Notes under the pieces: model-generated
Told to the model about the DNA's origin: nothing
Seen by the model: only the letters and a program-made list of their open reading frames with translations
The model's database searches: none
Position numbers and translations under genes: made by a program
Part shown: one piece after another, positions 40,902-49,319 of the stretch
How the letters are laid out: the number at the start of each line of letters is the position of its first letter
How positions within the stretch are numbered: position 1 is the first letter of the stretch
Assembly (NCBI RefSeq): GCF_037969875.1
Contig: NZ_CP150218.1
Span: 2,976,001-3,040,000 of the forward strand
Reading direction: 5' to 3'
Length of the DNA stretch: 64,000 nucleotides
DNA from: Paenibacillus sp. FSL R7-0337
GTDB lineage: Bacteria > Bacillota > Bacilli > Paenibacillales > Paenibacillaceae

Positions 40902-40932
40902 AACCCAACTTAAACCCCAGAGGAGAATGATG

Positions 40933-42282
40933 ATGAACGTATTCAAAAGGTTGTCCGCAGTATCCATGATCGCCGGACTCTCCGTGCTCACCGCTTGCGG
41001 CGGAAATGCCGCTCCCGGCAATACATCCATTGCGGACGGCGCAGCCGCCGCAATCCCTGCTGCCAATGCCGCTCCGGCTGAAAGCGCACCGGTAACGATT
41101 GAGTTCTGGTATGGACTCGGCGGCAAGCTGGGAGAAAATATGCAATCGCTCATTCAGAAGTTCAACGCTTCCCAGCAGGAGGTCATCGTCAAAGGGATCG
41201 TGCAGGGGGATTATACAGAAACCGAACAGAAGCTTCAGGCTGCGATTGCTACCGGGCAGGTCCCGGCGGCGGTCCTCTCCTCCAATATAGATTGGGCTCG
41301 CAAAGGCTATTTCGCTGCGATGGATGAGCTTATTGCCAAGCTGCCGGAATTTAAGCAAGAGGATTTCGTACAGACCTTCCTGAACCAGGGGCAGGTGGAT
41401 GGTAAGCAGTATTTCCTGCCGATGTATGGAACGACGCAGGTGATGTACTATCGTAAGGACGCTTTTGCGAAGATTGGCCTCGATGCCAGCCAGATTAAGA
41501 CCTGGGAGGATCTCGCTGCGGCTGCCAAAAAGATGACGGTATCGGAAGGCGGCAAAACCAGCTTCTACGGCTGGGAGCCGATGTGGGGCTCCGGCAACAT
41601 GATTGACGCCGCACTCAGCAAGGGCGGCAGCATTCTTAGTGCAGACGGCACCCAGGCCATGATTGATTCCCCGGAATGGATCGACACCTGGGAGTTCTTC
41701 CGCAAAGCCATTCATGAGGATAAGACGATGCGCATCCACTCCGGCGGACAAGGCTGGGAGTACTGGTACAAGACGATTGATGATGTAATGAAAGGCCAAG
41801 CGGCCGGATACACCGGTTCGAGCGGCGACCAGGGCGATCTTGACTTCAGTATCGTCTCCGCGATGGAGCAGCCGGGCTGGGCCGGGGTTGGGGAAGGCAA
41901 GCCTGTTGCTCAGGCGATTATGGCCGGTATTCCTGCCAAAGCCGGAGAAGCGGAGAAACAAGCGGCGATGAAATGGCTCGCCTACTTCACGAACTCCGAA
42001 AATACGGCCTCCTGGTCGATCAATACGGGCTATATTTCCGTACGCCAGTCCGCCCTGCAAGATCCGGCCTTCGTAGCCTTCAGTGAGAGCAACCCGCAGA
42101 TCAAGATCCCTTTGCAGCAGGCGGCTCATGCTTCCGCTCCGTTCCAGGACCCGACAGGCGGCAAAATCAACGATGCGCTGAAGATCGCTGCGGATAAGGT
42201 GCAGATTGAGAACATTCCGGCAGCCGAGGCGCTGATGGAAGCACAGCAGACGGCTCAGGCCGCACTGGATAAGCTGAAATAG
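40933..42282 (+). CDS. ABC extracellular solute-binding lipoprotein
   Basis: The start is ATG 40933, 7 nt after GGAG, with two more ATGs just upstream. The 449-residue lipoprotein has a lipobox VLTAC (Cys22), an Ala/Pro-rich linker to about 50, and a family-1 solute-binding domain (VTIEFWYGLGG, NASQQEVIVKGIVQGDYTE). UgpB-like binding proteins take glycerophosphodiesters or glycerol phosphate, but the ligand here is not proven. It is co-transcribed with the permeases. Confidence 0.9.
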   Translation: MNVFKRLSAVSMIAGLSVLTACGGNAAPGNTSIADGAAAAIPAANAAPAESAPVTIEFWYGLGGKLGENMQSLIQKFNASQQEVIVKGIVQGDYTETEQKLQAAIATGQVPAAVLSSNIDWARKGYFAAMDELIAKLPEFKQEDFVQTFLNQGQVDGKQYFLPMYGTTQVMYYRKDAFAKIGLDASQIKTWEDLAAAAKKMTVSEGGKTSFYGWEPMWGSGNMIDAALSKGGSILSADGTQAMIDSPEWIDTWEFFRKAIHEDKTMRIHSGGQGWEYWYKTIDDVMKGQAAGYTGSSGDQGDLDFSIVSAMEQPGWAGVGEGKPVAQAIMAGIPAKAGEAEKQAAMKWLAYFTNSENTASWSINTGYISVRQSALQDPAFVAFSESNPQIKIPLQQAAHASAPFQDPTGGKINDALKIAADKVQIENIPAAEALMEAQQTAQAALDKLK

Positions 42283-42323
42283 AACGGCTGAATAAATTTC
42301 TATTTAATGAAGGAGGACGCTGC

Positions 42324-43280
42324 ATGATCGAGCTTAATACTCCGCAAGGAGACTATCCTGTATCGGCTATCCTGTTCGACAAGGATGGAACATTGCTGCA
42401 GTTCGTATCTCTCTGGGGAAGCTGGGGCGAGTGCTTCCTGTACCAGTTCGCCCGGGGGCTTGAACAGCGCGGCTTGAGCTTCCCTGAGCAGCATCGGGCC
42501 TCCCTGCTGGGAACGGTTCACGACGCTGAGGGGAAGATTACAGATTATGACCGTAATGGCCCTCTCGCCATGGGCACGATGAGCGATCTGTATGCCATTC
42601 TGTCCTGGCAGGGTTATTCGCTCGGCCTATCTTGGGCGGAAGCGGTTGAACTGGTGGACTCCTGCCGGAATGCAGCGGATGCGATGCTGGAGCAGAGCCG
42701 TCCGGTCCGCCCGCTCCCCGGGCTGGTGCCCTTTCTGGACGCGTGCGCAGCCCAGGGCATACCTATGGCCGTAGTGACTGCCGATGAAACTCCGGCAGCC
42801 GAGAGTCATCTGCGCTGGCTGGGCATCCGCCAGTATTTCACCGCTGTGATCGGCACCGATCAAGTGGAGCGGGGCAAGCCCTTCCCCGACATGGCGCTGC
42901 TCGCCTGCGGGCGGCTGGGCGTATCTCCGGCTGAAGCCGCCGTGATCGGCGATACGAACGGAGATATGCGGATGGCTGCGGCTGCGGGCGCAGCCGTAGC
43001 CATTGGGATTGCCGGCGGAGTCACCGCCGGGCTGGCGGCTTCAGCTGCGGCGGAAGGACCGGCCGCAAATGCGGGCGGGGACTGGCAGGCGGCGGCAAGC
43101 CGGGTTACTGCGGCGGCAGATGCTGCCGCAAGCGGGTCGGGTGATGCGCACGGAGCGGCTGATGCGGGCCGAAGCGGGCTGGCGGCAGCCATGCAGGCTG
43201 CCGGGAGGACTCTTTTGCCGGATGCAGATTGTGTAGTGTCGTCTTATGCGGAGCTTGGCGTACGAAGGACTGCACGATGA
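42324..43280 (+). CDS. HAD-family phosphatase with Ala/Gly-rich insertion
   Basis: The 318-residue protein has HAD motifs I (LFDKDGTL, Asp19 and Asp21), II (VVTADET), III (Lys in ERGKPFPD) and IV (VIGDTNGDMRMA), so it is likely a phosphatase. Residues about 231-293 form an Ala/Gly-rich low-complexity insertion after motif IV, before the ordinary tail LLPDADCVVSSYAELG. Relatives normally run straight through this point. It overlaps the SMR gene start by ATGA. Confidence 0.85.
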   Translation: MIELNTPQGDYPVSAILFDKDGTLLQFVSLWGSWGECFLYQFARGLEQRGLSFPEQHRASLLGTVHDAEGKITDYDRNGPLAMGTMSDLYAILSWQGYSLGLSWAEAVELVDSCRNAADAMLEQSRPVRPLPGLVPFLDACAAQGIPMAVVTADETPAAESHLRWLGIRQYFTAVIGTDQVERGKPFPDMALLACGRLGVSPAEAAVIGDTNGDMRMAAAAGAAVAIGIAGGVTAGLAASAAAEGPAANAGGDWQAAASRVTAAADAAASGSGDAHGAADAGRSGLAAAMQAAGRTLLPDADCVVSSYAELGVRRTAR

Positions 43281-43618
43281 AGGCCGAAGGGGCCTTGGCC
43301 TGGGTATTTCTTGCCTTGGCTATTGTCTTCGAGCTGTCCGGAACGGTCTCCATGAAGCTGTCTCATGGCCTCACCCGGCCCTGGCCTTCTGTGCTGATGT
43401 TCCTATTCTACGGGATCAGCTTCACCTCGCTGAGTGTCGCACTCACCTCCATCAAGGTTGGAGTCGCTTATGCCGTATGGTCCGGGGCGGGTATCCTCCT
43501 GATTTCTCTGGCGGGGGCCTTGTTTTTCGAAGAGCGGCTATCGGGTTCCTCCCTCCTGTGGGTAACTGTGATTGTAACCGGGATTGTTGGCTTGAACATT
43601 AGCGCCAAGGGGCATTAA
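43277..43618 (+). CDS. SMR-family multidrug transporter (QacE/EmrE-like)
   Basis: This 113-residue protein with four membrane helices starts at ATG 43277 overlapping the HAD stop. Glu19 in AIVFELSGTVSMKLSHG matches the conserved substrate/proton-binding glutamate, and GVAYAVWSGAGILLISL the helix-3 signature. It is an odd partner for an importer operon. It could export a by-product or simply be carried along. Confidence 0.9.
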   Translation: MKAEGALAWVFLALAIVFELSGTVSMKLSHGLTRPWPSVLMFLFYGISFTSLSVALTSIKVGVAYAVWSGAGILLISLAGALFFEERLSGSSLLWVTVIVTGIVGLNISAKGH

Positions 43619-43651
43619 TCTGACTTAGAAAATATTTCAAGGAGGCTTCGC

Positions 43652-44584
43652 TTGCCTATGGATACATCCGCCACACCGGGCGTTACTGAACCGCTGCTGA
43701 CGTTCCAGGTTATAACCGACACCCATGTCACGGCCGATCCGGAGCATGAGTACAACCAGAACTTCAGACGGGCGCTTGAGGATTTGGCATTACATGCTCA
43801 AGGCAGCAGCGGGATCATGCATATTGGAGATATAACAGACCATGGCTTTCCGAACGAGTACGAGGAGGTTCAGCGTATTCTTGAGCAGCATCAGGCGTCC
43901 TTGCCGCAGCTTCGTTATACCTTGGGCAACCATGATGTCGGTCTCGGCCACTGGGAATCCCGGCTTGCGATGTATACTTCCCGCATGGGTATGCCGGGCC
44001 CCTATCATGACCACTGGATCGGCGGGTATCATTTCATCTTCCTAGGCACGGAGGAAGGGCTGCCTACGTTCTGTAATCTATCTGCTGAACAGCTTCAGTG
44101 GCTGGACCGGAAGCTTGGGGAACGCGCACCGGACAAACCAGAGGCTAACAGTCATTTGCAGCCGCACACGGAGCAGGCATCTCTGCCGGATCAGCCCGTC
44201 TTCCTCTTCCTGCACCAGCCGCTGAAGGATACAGTAGCCGGTTCACTGGAATCTCAGGAATGGTACGGAGTCACTCAGGATCAGGAGCTGCGTACTATTC
44301 TGTCGCGGCACCCGCAGACCCTGCTGTTCACCGGGCATACCCACTGGGAGCTGGAGGTCGGCAATACCATGTATCCCGGCAACGGACAGACAGCAACGAT
44401 GTTCAATGCTGCTTCTGTAGCCTACCTCTGGACGGATGCGGATGAACACAAGAACGGCAGCCAGGGCTATTATATAGAAGTCTATGCTGATAAAGTGCTT
44501 GTGCGGGGACGGGATTTCACTACGGGCACCTGGATTGAAGCGGCGCAATATGAGGTAGCCTATCCCGTTAGCGCTCTACGGTAA
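43652..44584 (+). CDS. Calcineurin-like metallophosphoesterase
   Basis: The start is a TTG at 43652, 6 nt after AAGGAGG; an ATG 6 nt downstream is more distant. The 310-residue cytoplasmic enzyme has the metal motifs ITDTHV (Asp23, His25), HIGDITDHG, TLGNHDVG, FLHQPL and LLFTGHTHWEL. No signal peptide is present. Such enzymes cleave phosphodiesters (GpdQ-type) or nucleotides. As last gene of the operon it may split imported phosphodiesters, with the HAD enzyme removing phosphate (inference). Confidence 0.88.
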   Translation: MPMDTSATPGVTEPLLTFQVITDTHVTADPEHEYNQNFRRALEDLALHAQGSSGIMHIGDITDHGFPNEYEEVQRILEQHQASLPQLRYTLGNHDVGLGHWESRLAMYTSRMGMPGPYHDHWIGGYHFIFLGTEEGLPTFCNLSAEQLQWLDRKLGERAPDKPEANSHLQPHTEQASLPDQPVFLFLHQPLKDTVAGSLESQEWYGVTQDQELRTILSRHPQTLLFTGHTHWELEVGNTMYPGNGQTATMFNAASVAYLWTDADEHKNGSQGYYIEVYADKVLVRGRDFTTGTWIEAAQYEVAYPVSALR

Positions 44585-44614
44585 GTTAGGGAATTATTGA
44601 AGTTCCACTTACAA

Positions 44615-44663
44615 TAAAAAGCTGCCCCAAGCAGCCATTTCATGGCTTTTGGGACAGCTTTTT
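44615..44663. terminator. Bidirectional terminator
   Basis: AAAAAGCTGCCCCA pairs with TGGGACAGCTTTTT with a single mismatch and an A/T-rich flank on both sides. It lies between the convergent metallophosphoesterase and metQ genes. Confidence 0.88.
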
Positions 44664-44699
44664 CATCTGCTTCGATGCAGGAGTCAATCCGTGTATCTA

Positions 44700-45548
44700 C
44701 TATTTAAAAGCAGGCAGCGCGATGTCAGCGTAATTATCCTCCAGGAACTTCTTCACTTCCGGGCCGCTGATCGCCTTGGCCAGCTTCTGGATGGCATCGG
44801 AATCCTTGTTGTCCTCACGGGCAACGAGGGTAATGGTGAAGGCTGAATCTTCACGCTCGGTGATCAGCGCATCCTTCTTCGGGGTCAGACCCAGCGGGCT
44901 CGCGTAGGCTGGCGTCATCGCTACCAGATCTGCATCATCCAGCATCCGGGCCAGCATCAGCAGATCGACCTCCTCGAACTTATAGTTCTTCGGATTGGCG
45001 GTAATATCGGCTTGCGTAGCCTGAATCCCTATACCATCCTTCAGCGTAATCAATCCGGCATCTGCGAACATTTGCAGGGAACGCCCAATGTTGGACGGAT
45101 CATTCGCCATCACGAGCGTTGCTCCCTCAGGCAGATCGGCAATGTTCTTGAAGCGTTTGGAGTACCCGCCGTAGATGGCATCATACACAGGCTGAACGGG
45201 CACCAGCTTTGCGCCTTTACTGGCATTGAACTGCTCCATGTAAGGGACATGCTGGAAGAAGTTCGCGTCCACCTCTTTGTTCGCCAGCGCTTCATTCGGC
45301 TGCACGTTATCGGACAGCACGACAACCTCCATGTCCACGCCTTCTTCCTTCAGAATCGGCTTCACGATATCGAGGATATCCGTCATTGGCGGAATCAGCG
45401 AGGCTACCTTGATCTTCACAGGCCCGGTGCTGGTTGCCGCCGGTGCCTTGTCCGCTTCTTTGCTGTTGCCGCAGCCTGCAAGTGCAAGCGTCAATACAAG
45501 CAGTACCAGTGCAAACGTGGTAGTCATTCTTCTTCCTGTTCTCTTCAT
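44700..45548 (-). CDS. metQ: Methionine ABC transporter substrate-binding lipoprotein MetQ
   Basis: The start is ATG 45548. The 282-residue lipoprotein has a signal peptide ending LALAGC (Cys26) and the NlpA/MetQ fold (IKVASLIPPMTDIL, DNVQPNEALANKEVDANFFQ, PVYDAIYGGYSKRF). It captures methionine for MetNI. It is the last gene of the metN-metI-metQ operon, 34 bp after metI. Confidence 0.92.
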   Translation of the reverse strand: MKRTGRRMTTTFALVLLVLTLALAGCGNSKEADKAPAATSTGPVKIKVASLIPPMTDILDIVKPILKEEGVDMEVVVLSDNVQPNEALANKEVDANFFQHVPYMEQFNASKGAKLVPVQPVYDAIYGGYSKRFKNIADLPEGATLVMANDPSNIGRSLQMFADAGLITLKDGIGIQATQADITANPKNYKFEEVDLLMLARMLDDADLVAMTPAYASPLGLTPKKDALITEREDSAFTITLVAREDNKDSDAIQKLAKAISGPEVKKFLEDNYADIALPAFK

Positions 45549-45582
45549 AATATCTCTCAAGCCCCCATTATTGTATAGTATT

Positions 45583-46245
45583 CTAGCGTTTGTCGAGCAG
45601 TCTGGCTAGCGTGCTTCCCGTGAATTGAATCAGCTGCACCAGTACAATCATCACGAGAATGGCGTAGATCATCACCTCGGTCTCGAAGCGCTGATACCCG
45701 TAACGGATGGCGAAATCGCCCACGCCGCCGCCGCCGACAACTCCCATTACGGTTGAAAAAGAAATGAAGCTGATCGTAGACGCAGTAAGTCCCAGCACCA
45801 GCCCTGAACGGGCCTCCACATATAGAAACTTGAAAATCATTCCCGGCTTCGATGCCCCCATCGACAATGCCGCCTCAATCGTTCCGCGCGGAACCTCTAG
45901 CAGGGACTGCTCCACCAGCCGCGAGTAATACGCAATAGCAACGATGGATAGCGGCACCGTGGCCGCTAGTGTACCGATCGCCGTACCCACAACCAGACGG
46001 GTGAACGGAATCAGCGCCACCACCAGCAGCAGGAACGGAAAGGAACGGACGACATTGACGATGCTATTGAGCACTAGGGACAGTCCTCTATTCTCATATA
46101 ACTGGCCTTTGCGGCAAAAATACAGCAGCGTCCCCAGCGGAAGGCCCAGCAGCAGCGCAGCGCCTATGGCAATACCGACCATGACAAAGGTCTCTCCGAT
46201 AGACTGCCACATCTGATCCTGGTATTTAAGCATGCTCTCAAACAT
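45583..46245 (-). CDS. metI: Methionine ABC transporter permease MetI
   Basis: This 220-residue permease has five membrane helices and the EAA loop EAALSMGASKPGMIFKFLYVEA. Its start lies inside the metN 3' end with an 8-bp overlap, indicating translational coupling. Family and order identify it as MetI. Confidence 0.93.
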   Translation of the reverse strand: MFESMLKYQDQMWQSIGETFVMVGIAIGAALLLGLPLGTLLYFCRKGQLYENRGLSLVLNSIVNVVRSFPFLLLVVALIPFTRLVVGTAIGTLAATVPLSIVAIAYYSRLVEQSLLEVPRGTIEAALSMGASKPGMIFKFLYVEARSGLVLGLTASTISFISFSTVMGVVGGGGVGDFAIRYGYQRFETEVMIYAILVMIVLVQLIQFTGSTLARLLDKR

Positions 46246-46999
46246 GGGCCTCCCCCGTTCTGCCGGTGATCCGCTCCCGGAAGGAGCCTGAATGCGTTCC
46301 CGGCGGAAGGAAACCGCCCTCCCCGCGCGAGAAGGAATCTACGATCCGTCCGCCCTCCATGACGGATACCTCGGAACAGATGCTCCGCACTACATCGAGT
46401 TCATGCGTAACGATCACAATCGTTACGCCCAGGGAAGCATTGATATGGCGCAGCACCCCCAGAATATCCGCCGTGGTGCCCGGATCAAGCGCAGATGTCG
46501 GCTCATCGCACAGCAGCAGCTTCGGACTGTTCGCCAGTGCCCGGGCAATCGCTACCCGCTGGCGCTGCCCGCCGCTGAGCTGGGCCGGGTATTGCCCGGC
46601 TTTGTCCGCCAGGCCTACGAATTGCAGACATTCCTCCACCCGCTTCATCCGCTTCGCACGCGGCACTCCGGCAAGCTCTAGAGAGATCGCCACATTCCTG
46701 CTGACAGTGGCATTACCGATCAGATTGAAATGCTGAAAGATCATACCGATTCTCTGCCGCTGCCGGCGCAGCTCCTTGTCCGGCAGCTCCGTAAGCCGCT
46801 GCCCGTCAACCATAACTGTTCCTTCATCGGGCCGCTCCAGCAGATTGATCAGCCGCAGGAGCGTGGATTTGCCCGCGCCGCTGGCGCCAATAATACCGTG
46901 AATGGCACCCGCCTGGACTTCAAGCGATACCTGATCAACAGCCGTATAAGGGCCGTCCTTCAGAGTGAAGCTCTTGCTAACCTGACTCAGCGAAAGAAT
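46238..46999 (-). CDS. metN: Methionine ABC ATPase MetN, probable ATT start, lacks NIL domain
   Basis: The full ATPase frame begins upstream of the first ATG (46813), which lies after the Walker A motif. Between the in-frame TAA at about 47050 and Walker A there is no ATG, GTG or TTG. GGAGG (47011-47007) lies 7 nt before ATT at 46999, so ATT is the best start. Motifs are IIGASGAGKST (Walker A), LSGGQRQR and LLLCDEPTSALD. The product has 253 residues, whereas MetN is usually about 340 with a C-terminal NIL domain; here that domain is absent. No S-box or T-box was seen upstream. Confidence 0.75.
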   Translation of the reverse strand: MLSLSQVSKSFTLKDGPYTAVDQVSLEVQAGAIHGIIGASGAGKSTLLRLINLLERPDEGTVMVDGQRLTELPDKELRRQRQRIGMIFQHFNLIGNATVSRNVAISLELAGVPRAKRMKRVEECLQFVGLADKAGQYPAQLSGGQRQRVAIARALANSPKLLLCDEPTSALDPGTTADILGVLRHINASLGVTIVIVTHELDVVRSICSEVSVMEGGRIVDSFSRGEGGFLPPGTHSGSFRERITGRTGEAHV

Positions 47000-47217
47000 A
47001 TGAAGCCCTCCCCTACAAACTGCCTGGACATGCTCCCTGAACCTAAGAACTTATTGTACTATAATTATTTAAAATCTGTTTCATTAAAAATCTCTTTAAA
47101 TAATAAGGTATTTCTTCCGCTGTGTCATCATTTATTTCAAAATGATTACTAAGTCCTTGGAAGAGCAGAGCATTATAAGGATGCTCGTGGCTCTATGGGA
47201 TTATTCAATGGAAGTAG

Positions 47218-47255
47218 AAAAGGGGTGCGGCCCCTGATAGGACTGCACCCCTTTT
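47218..47255 (-). terminator. Terminator of the oligosaccharide transporter operon
   Basis: AAAAGGGGTGC and GCACCCCTTTT form an 11-bp perfect stem with a T-rich tail on the minus strand, 38 bp after the permease stop. Confidence 0.9.
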
Positions 47256-47292
47256 GCTATTTTGCATGGACAAGTCTATTCGCTCTGAACAC

Positions 47293-48255
47293 TTATTCTT
47301 TCACACTACCTACATTGAGGCCCACTACGAAATACTTCTGCATGAACGGATACACCAGCAATATGGGTACGGAGGCGACCACTGTGATCGCTGCCCGGAT
47401 CGAGATTGGCGTGACCATCGCTCTGGCTGAATCTTGGTCCATCCCTACCCCGTTCGAGACGTTAGGGTTCCCGTTGGAGTTCATCGTTGAAGACAACAGC
47501 TTCATCAGCTCATACTGCAGTGTACTGAGATGCTGCTTGGAGGAGGTGTAGATGAAAGCGTCGAACCAGGCATTCCAGGCTCCGACCGCCACAAACAGTG
47601 CAATCGTTGCCAGCACCGGCTTACAGAGCGGGAAGACGACCCGCATGAAGATTTTGAAATCCCCTGCGCCGTCAATTCTGGCCGATTCCATCAGGCTCTC
47701 CGGTATCGTGCCGATGTAAGTACGGATGACGATCATATTGAACGCGCTGATCATCGATGGAATAACGTAGACCCAGAAGCTGTTCAGCAGGCCCAGGTCC
47801 TTAATCAGGAAGTAGTTCGGGATCAGACCTGCGCTGAAATACATCGTCAGCACGAAGATTACCGTAATAAACTTACGGAATACATACTCTCTGCGGCTTA
47901 AGGTATAGGCCAGCATGGTGGTCAGAAAAATATTAAGCAATGTAGAAACCACTGTACGTGCCACAGAGATCAGGAAAGCATCGAAGATCGTCCCAGTGGC
48001 AAAAATTGCCTTGTAATTCTGAAAGGTCCACTGTCGTGGCCATAAGTAAATGCCGCCGCGGATCGTATCATTTCCTTCATTAAATGAAACAGCAATCGTA
48101 TTGATGAATGGATATAAAGTCACAACCACCAGACAGACCATGAAGACCGTATTGAAGGAAGTGAACAAAAACGGTTCAAGTCTGCCGGTGCCTAGGTTTC
48201 TTTTCGCCGTAAAGCCTGCTTGTTGCCCAGGGCTAATCTGCCGGTTATCCGCCAT
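47293..48255 (-). CDS. LplC-type carbohydrate ABC permease
   Basis: This 320-residue permease has six membrane helices and the EAA loop ESARIDGAGDFKIFMRVVFPL. Its start overlaps the LplB-like stop by one base. LplC/YtcP relatives transport plant-derived oligosaccharides. It ends at a strong terminator and no ATPase is encoded, so an MsmX-type ATPase is expected elsewhere. Confidence 0.9.
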   Translation of the reverse strand: MADNRQISPGQQAGFTAKRNLGTGRLEPFLFTSFNTVFMVCLVVVTLYPFINTIAVSFNEGNDTIRGGIYLWPRQWTFQNYKAIFATGTIFDAFLISVARTVVSTLLNIFLTTMLAYTLSRREYVFRKFITVIFVLTMYFSAGLIPNYFLIKDLGLLNSFWVYVIPSMISAFNMIVIRTYIGTIPESLMESARIDGAGDFKIFMRVVFPLCKPVLATIALFVAVGAWNAWFDAFIYTSSKQHLSTLQYELMKLLSSTMNSNGNPNVSNGVGMDQDSARAMVTPISIRAAITVVASVPILLVYPFMQKYFVVGLNVGSVKE

Positions 48256-49229
48256 TATAACAACCTCTCTTCCCCAAGCCGCTTGGAAATCCCGTTAGCC
48301 ATAAGCAGCAATGTCACGCTGACCACCGTTTTGAAAATCCCGCCAGCGGTTGCGAGTGAATAATTCCCTTGTGCAAGTCCGTATTTAAGCACGAAAATAT
48401 CTATCGTTTCGGCCCAGTCTACTACCAGTCCGTTGCCGAGCAGGTACTGCACTTCAAAGCCTGCTTCCAGCACATGTCCTATGGACATAATCATCAGAAT
48501 AACAATGGTCGCCTTGATGCCAGGCAGGGTTACATGCATCATTTTCTTGTAACGGTTCGCACCGTCAATCTCCGCAGCCTCATACAGGGCAGGGTCAATG
48601 GAAGCGATGGCTGCCAGATAGATAATGGTATTCCAGCCCACTTCCTTCCACACATGTGAAGCCCCTACGATTCCCCAGAAATACTTGCCTTCACTGAGCC
48701 ACAGAATCGGCTCTTTAATCAGATGCAGCTTCATCAGAACGATATTTACAATCCCGTCATTAATGGACAACGAGGTGGCCACAATACCGGTAACGATAAT
48801 CCATGATAGGAAATGGGGCAGATAGGAGATCGTCTGCACGGTTCTTTTCCAGAATACTTTCTTAATCTCGTTAAGCAGCAACGCCAGCACGATAGCTGTA
48901 ACGAAGCCGAGGATCAGATTGATAACCCCCATGGCCAGCGTATTGCGCAGGACCCGAATGAAGTTATCATCGGTGAACAAAAACTTGAACTGCTTCAGTC
49001 CCACCCATTCCTGCTCGCCGAAGGACTTGGCCGGTCTGTAGTTCTGGAACGCCATGGTCCAGCCCCATACGGGAACGTAGGCAAAAAGGATAATGTAGAG
49101 CATTAAAGGCACAGACATCCAGATCAGCTGATTCTGATTCTTAATTACACGCCAGGTAATCGGCTGCTTTTTCTTCTTGTTCTTCTTCGGACGCCGGACG
49201 CCAGTATCTATTTCTAAGGTCTCATCCAT
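48255..49229 (-). CDS. LplB-type carbohydrate ABC permease
   Basis: This 324-residue permease starts with a basic N-terminus (RRPKKNKKKKQ) and has six membrane helices with the EAA loop EAAEIDGANRYKKMMHVTLPG. It follows the binding-protein gene across the 14-bp hairpin at 49262-49294, which probably lowers expression of the permeases relative to the binding protein. Confidence 0.9.
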   Translation of the reverse strand: MDETLEIDTGVRRPKKNKKKKQPITWRVIKNQNQLIWMSVPLMLYIILFAYVPVWGWTMAFQNYRPAKSFGEQEWVGLKQFKFLFTDDNFIRVLRNTLAMGVINLILGFVTAIVLALLLNEIKKVFWKRTVQTISYLPHFLSWIIVTGIVATSLSINDGIVNIVLMKLHLIKEPILWLSEGKYFWGIVGASHVWKEVGWNTIIYLAAIASIDPALYEAAEIDGANRYKKMMHVTLPGIKATIVILMIMSIGHVLEAGFEVQYLLGNGLVVDWAETIDIFVLKYGLAQGNYSLATAGGIFKTVVSVTLLLMANGISKRLGEERLL

Positions 49230-49261
49230 ATTCGTTGTCTCCTACTCCATCAAATTAATGT

Positions 49262-49294
49262 AAGGTGGAAGGCCGTCACCCGGCCTTCCACCTT
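49262..49294 (-). other. Intercistronic hairpin after binding-protein gene
   Basis: AAGGTGGAAGGCCG and CGGCCTTCCACCTT form a perfect 14-bp stem with a 5-nt loop. No T-run follows, so it is not a full terminator. It may stabilise the binding-protein mRNA or partly terminate, which raises the ratio of binding protein to permease. Confidence 0.75.
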
Positions 49295-49319
49295 CTAAAA
49301 CCCGGTACCAGACCTTACG

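Noticed and set aside
40870..42129. 419-codon minus-strand frame opposite the binding lipoprotein
   Set aside because: It is antisense to a lipoprotein gene with clear motifs and has no start site.
47000..47160. SAM riboswitch or T-box upstream of metN
   Set aside because: No S-box core or T-box motif was found; the region is short and AT-rich.
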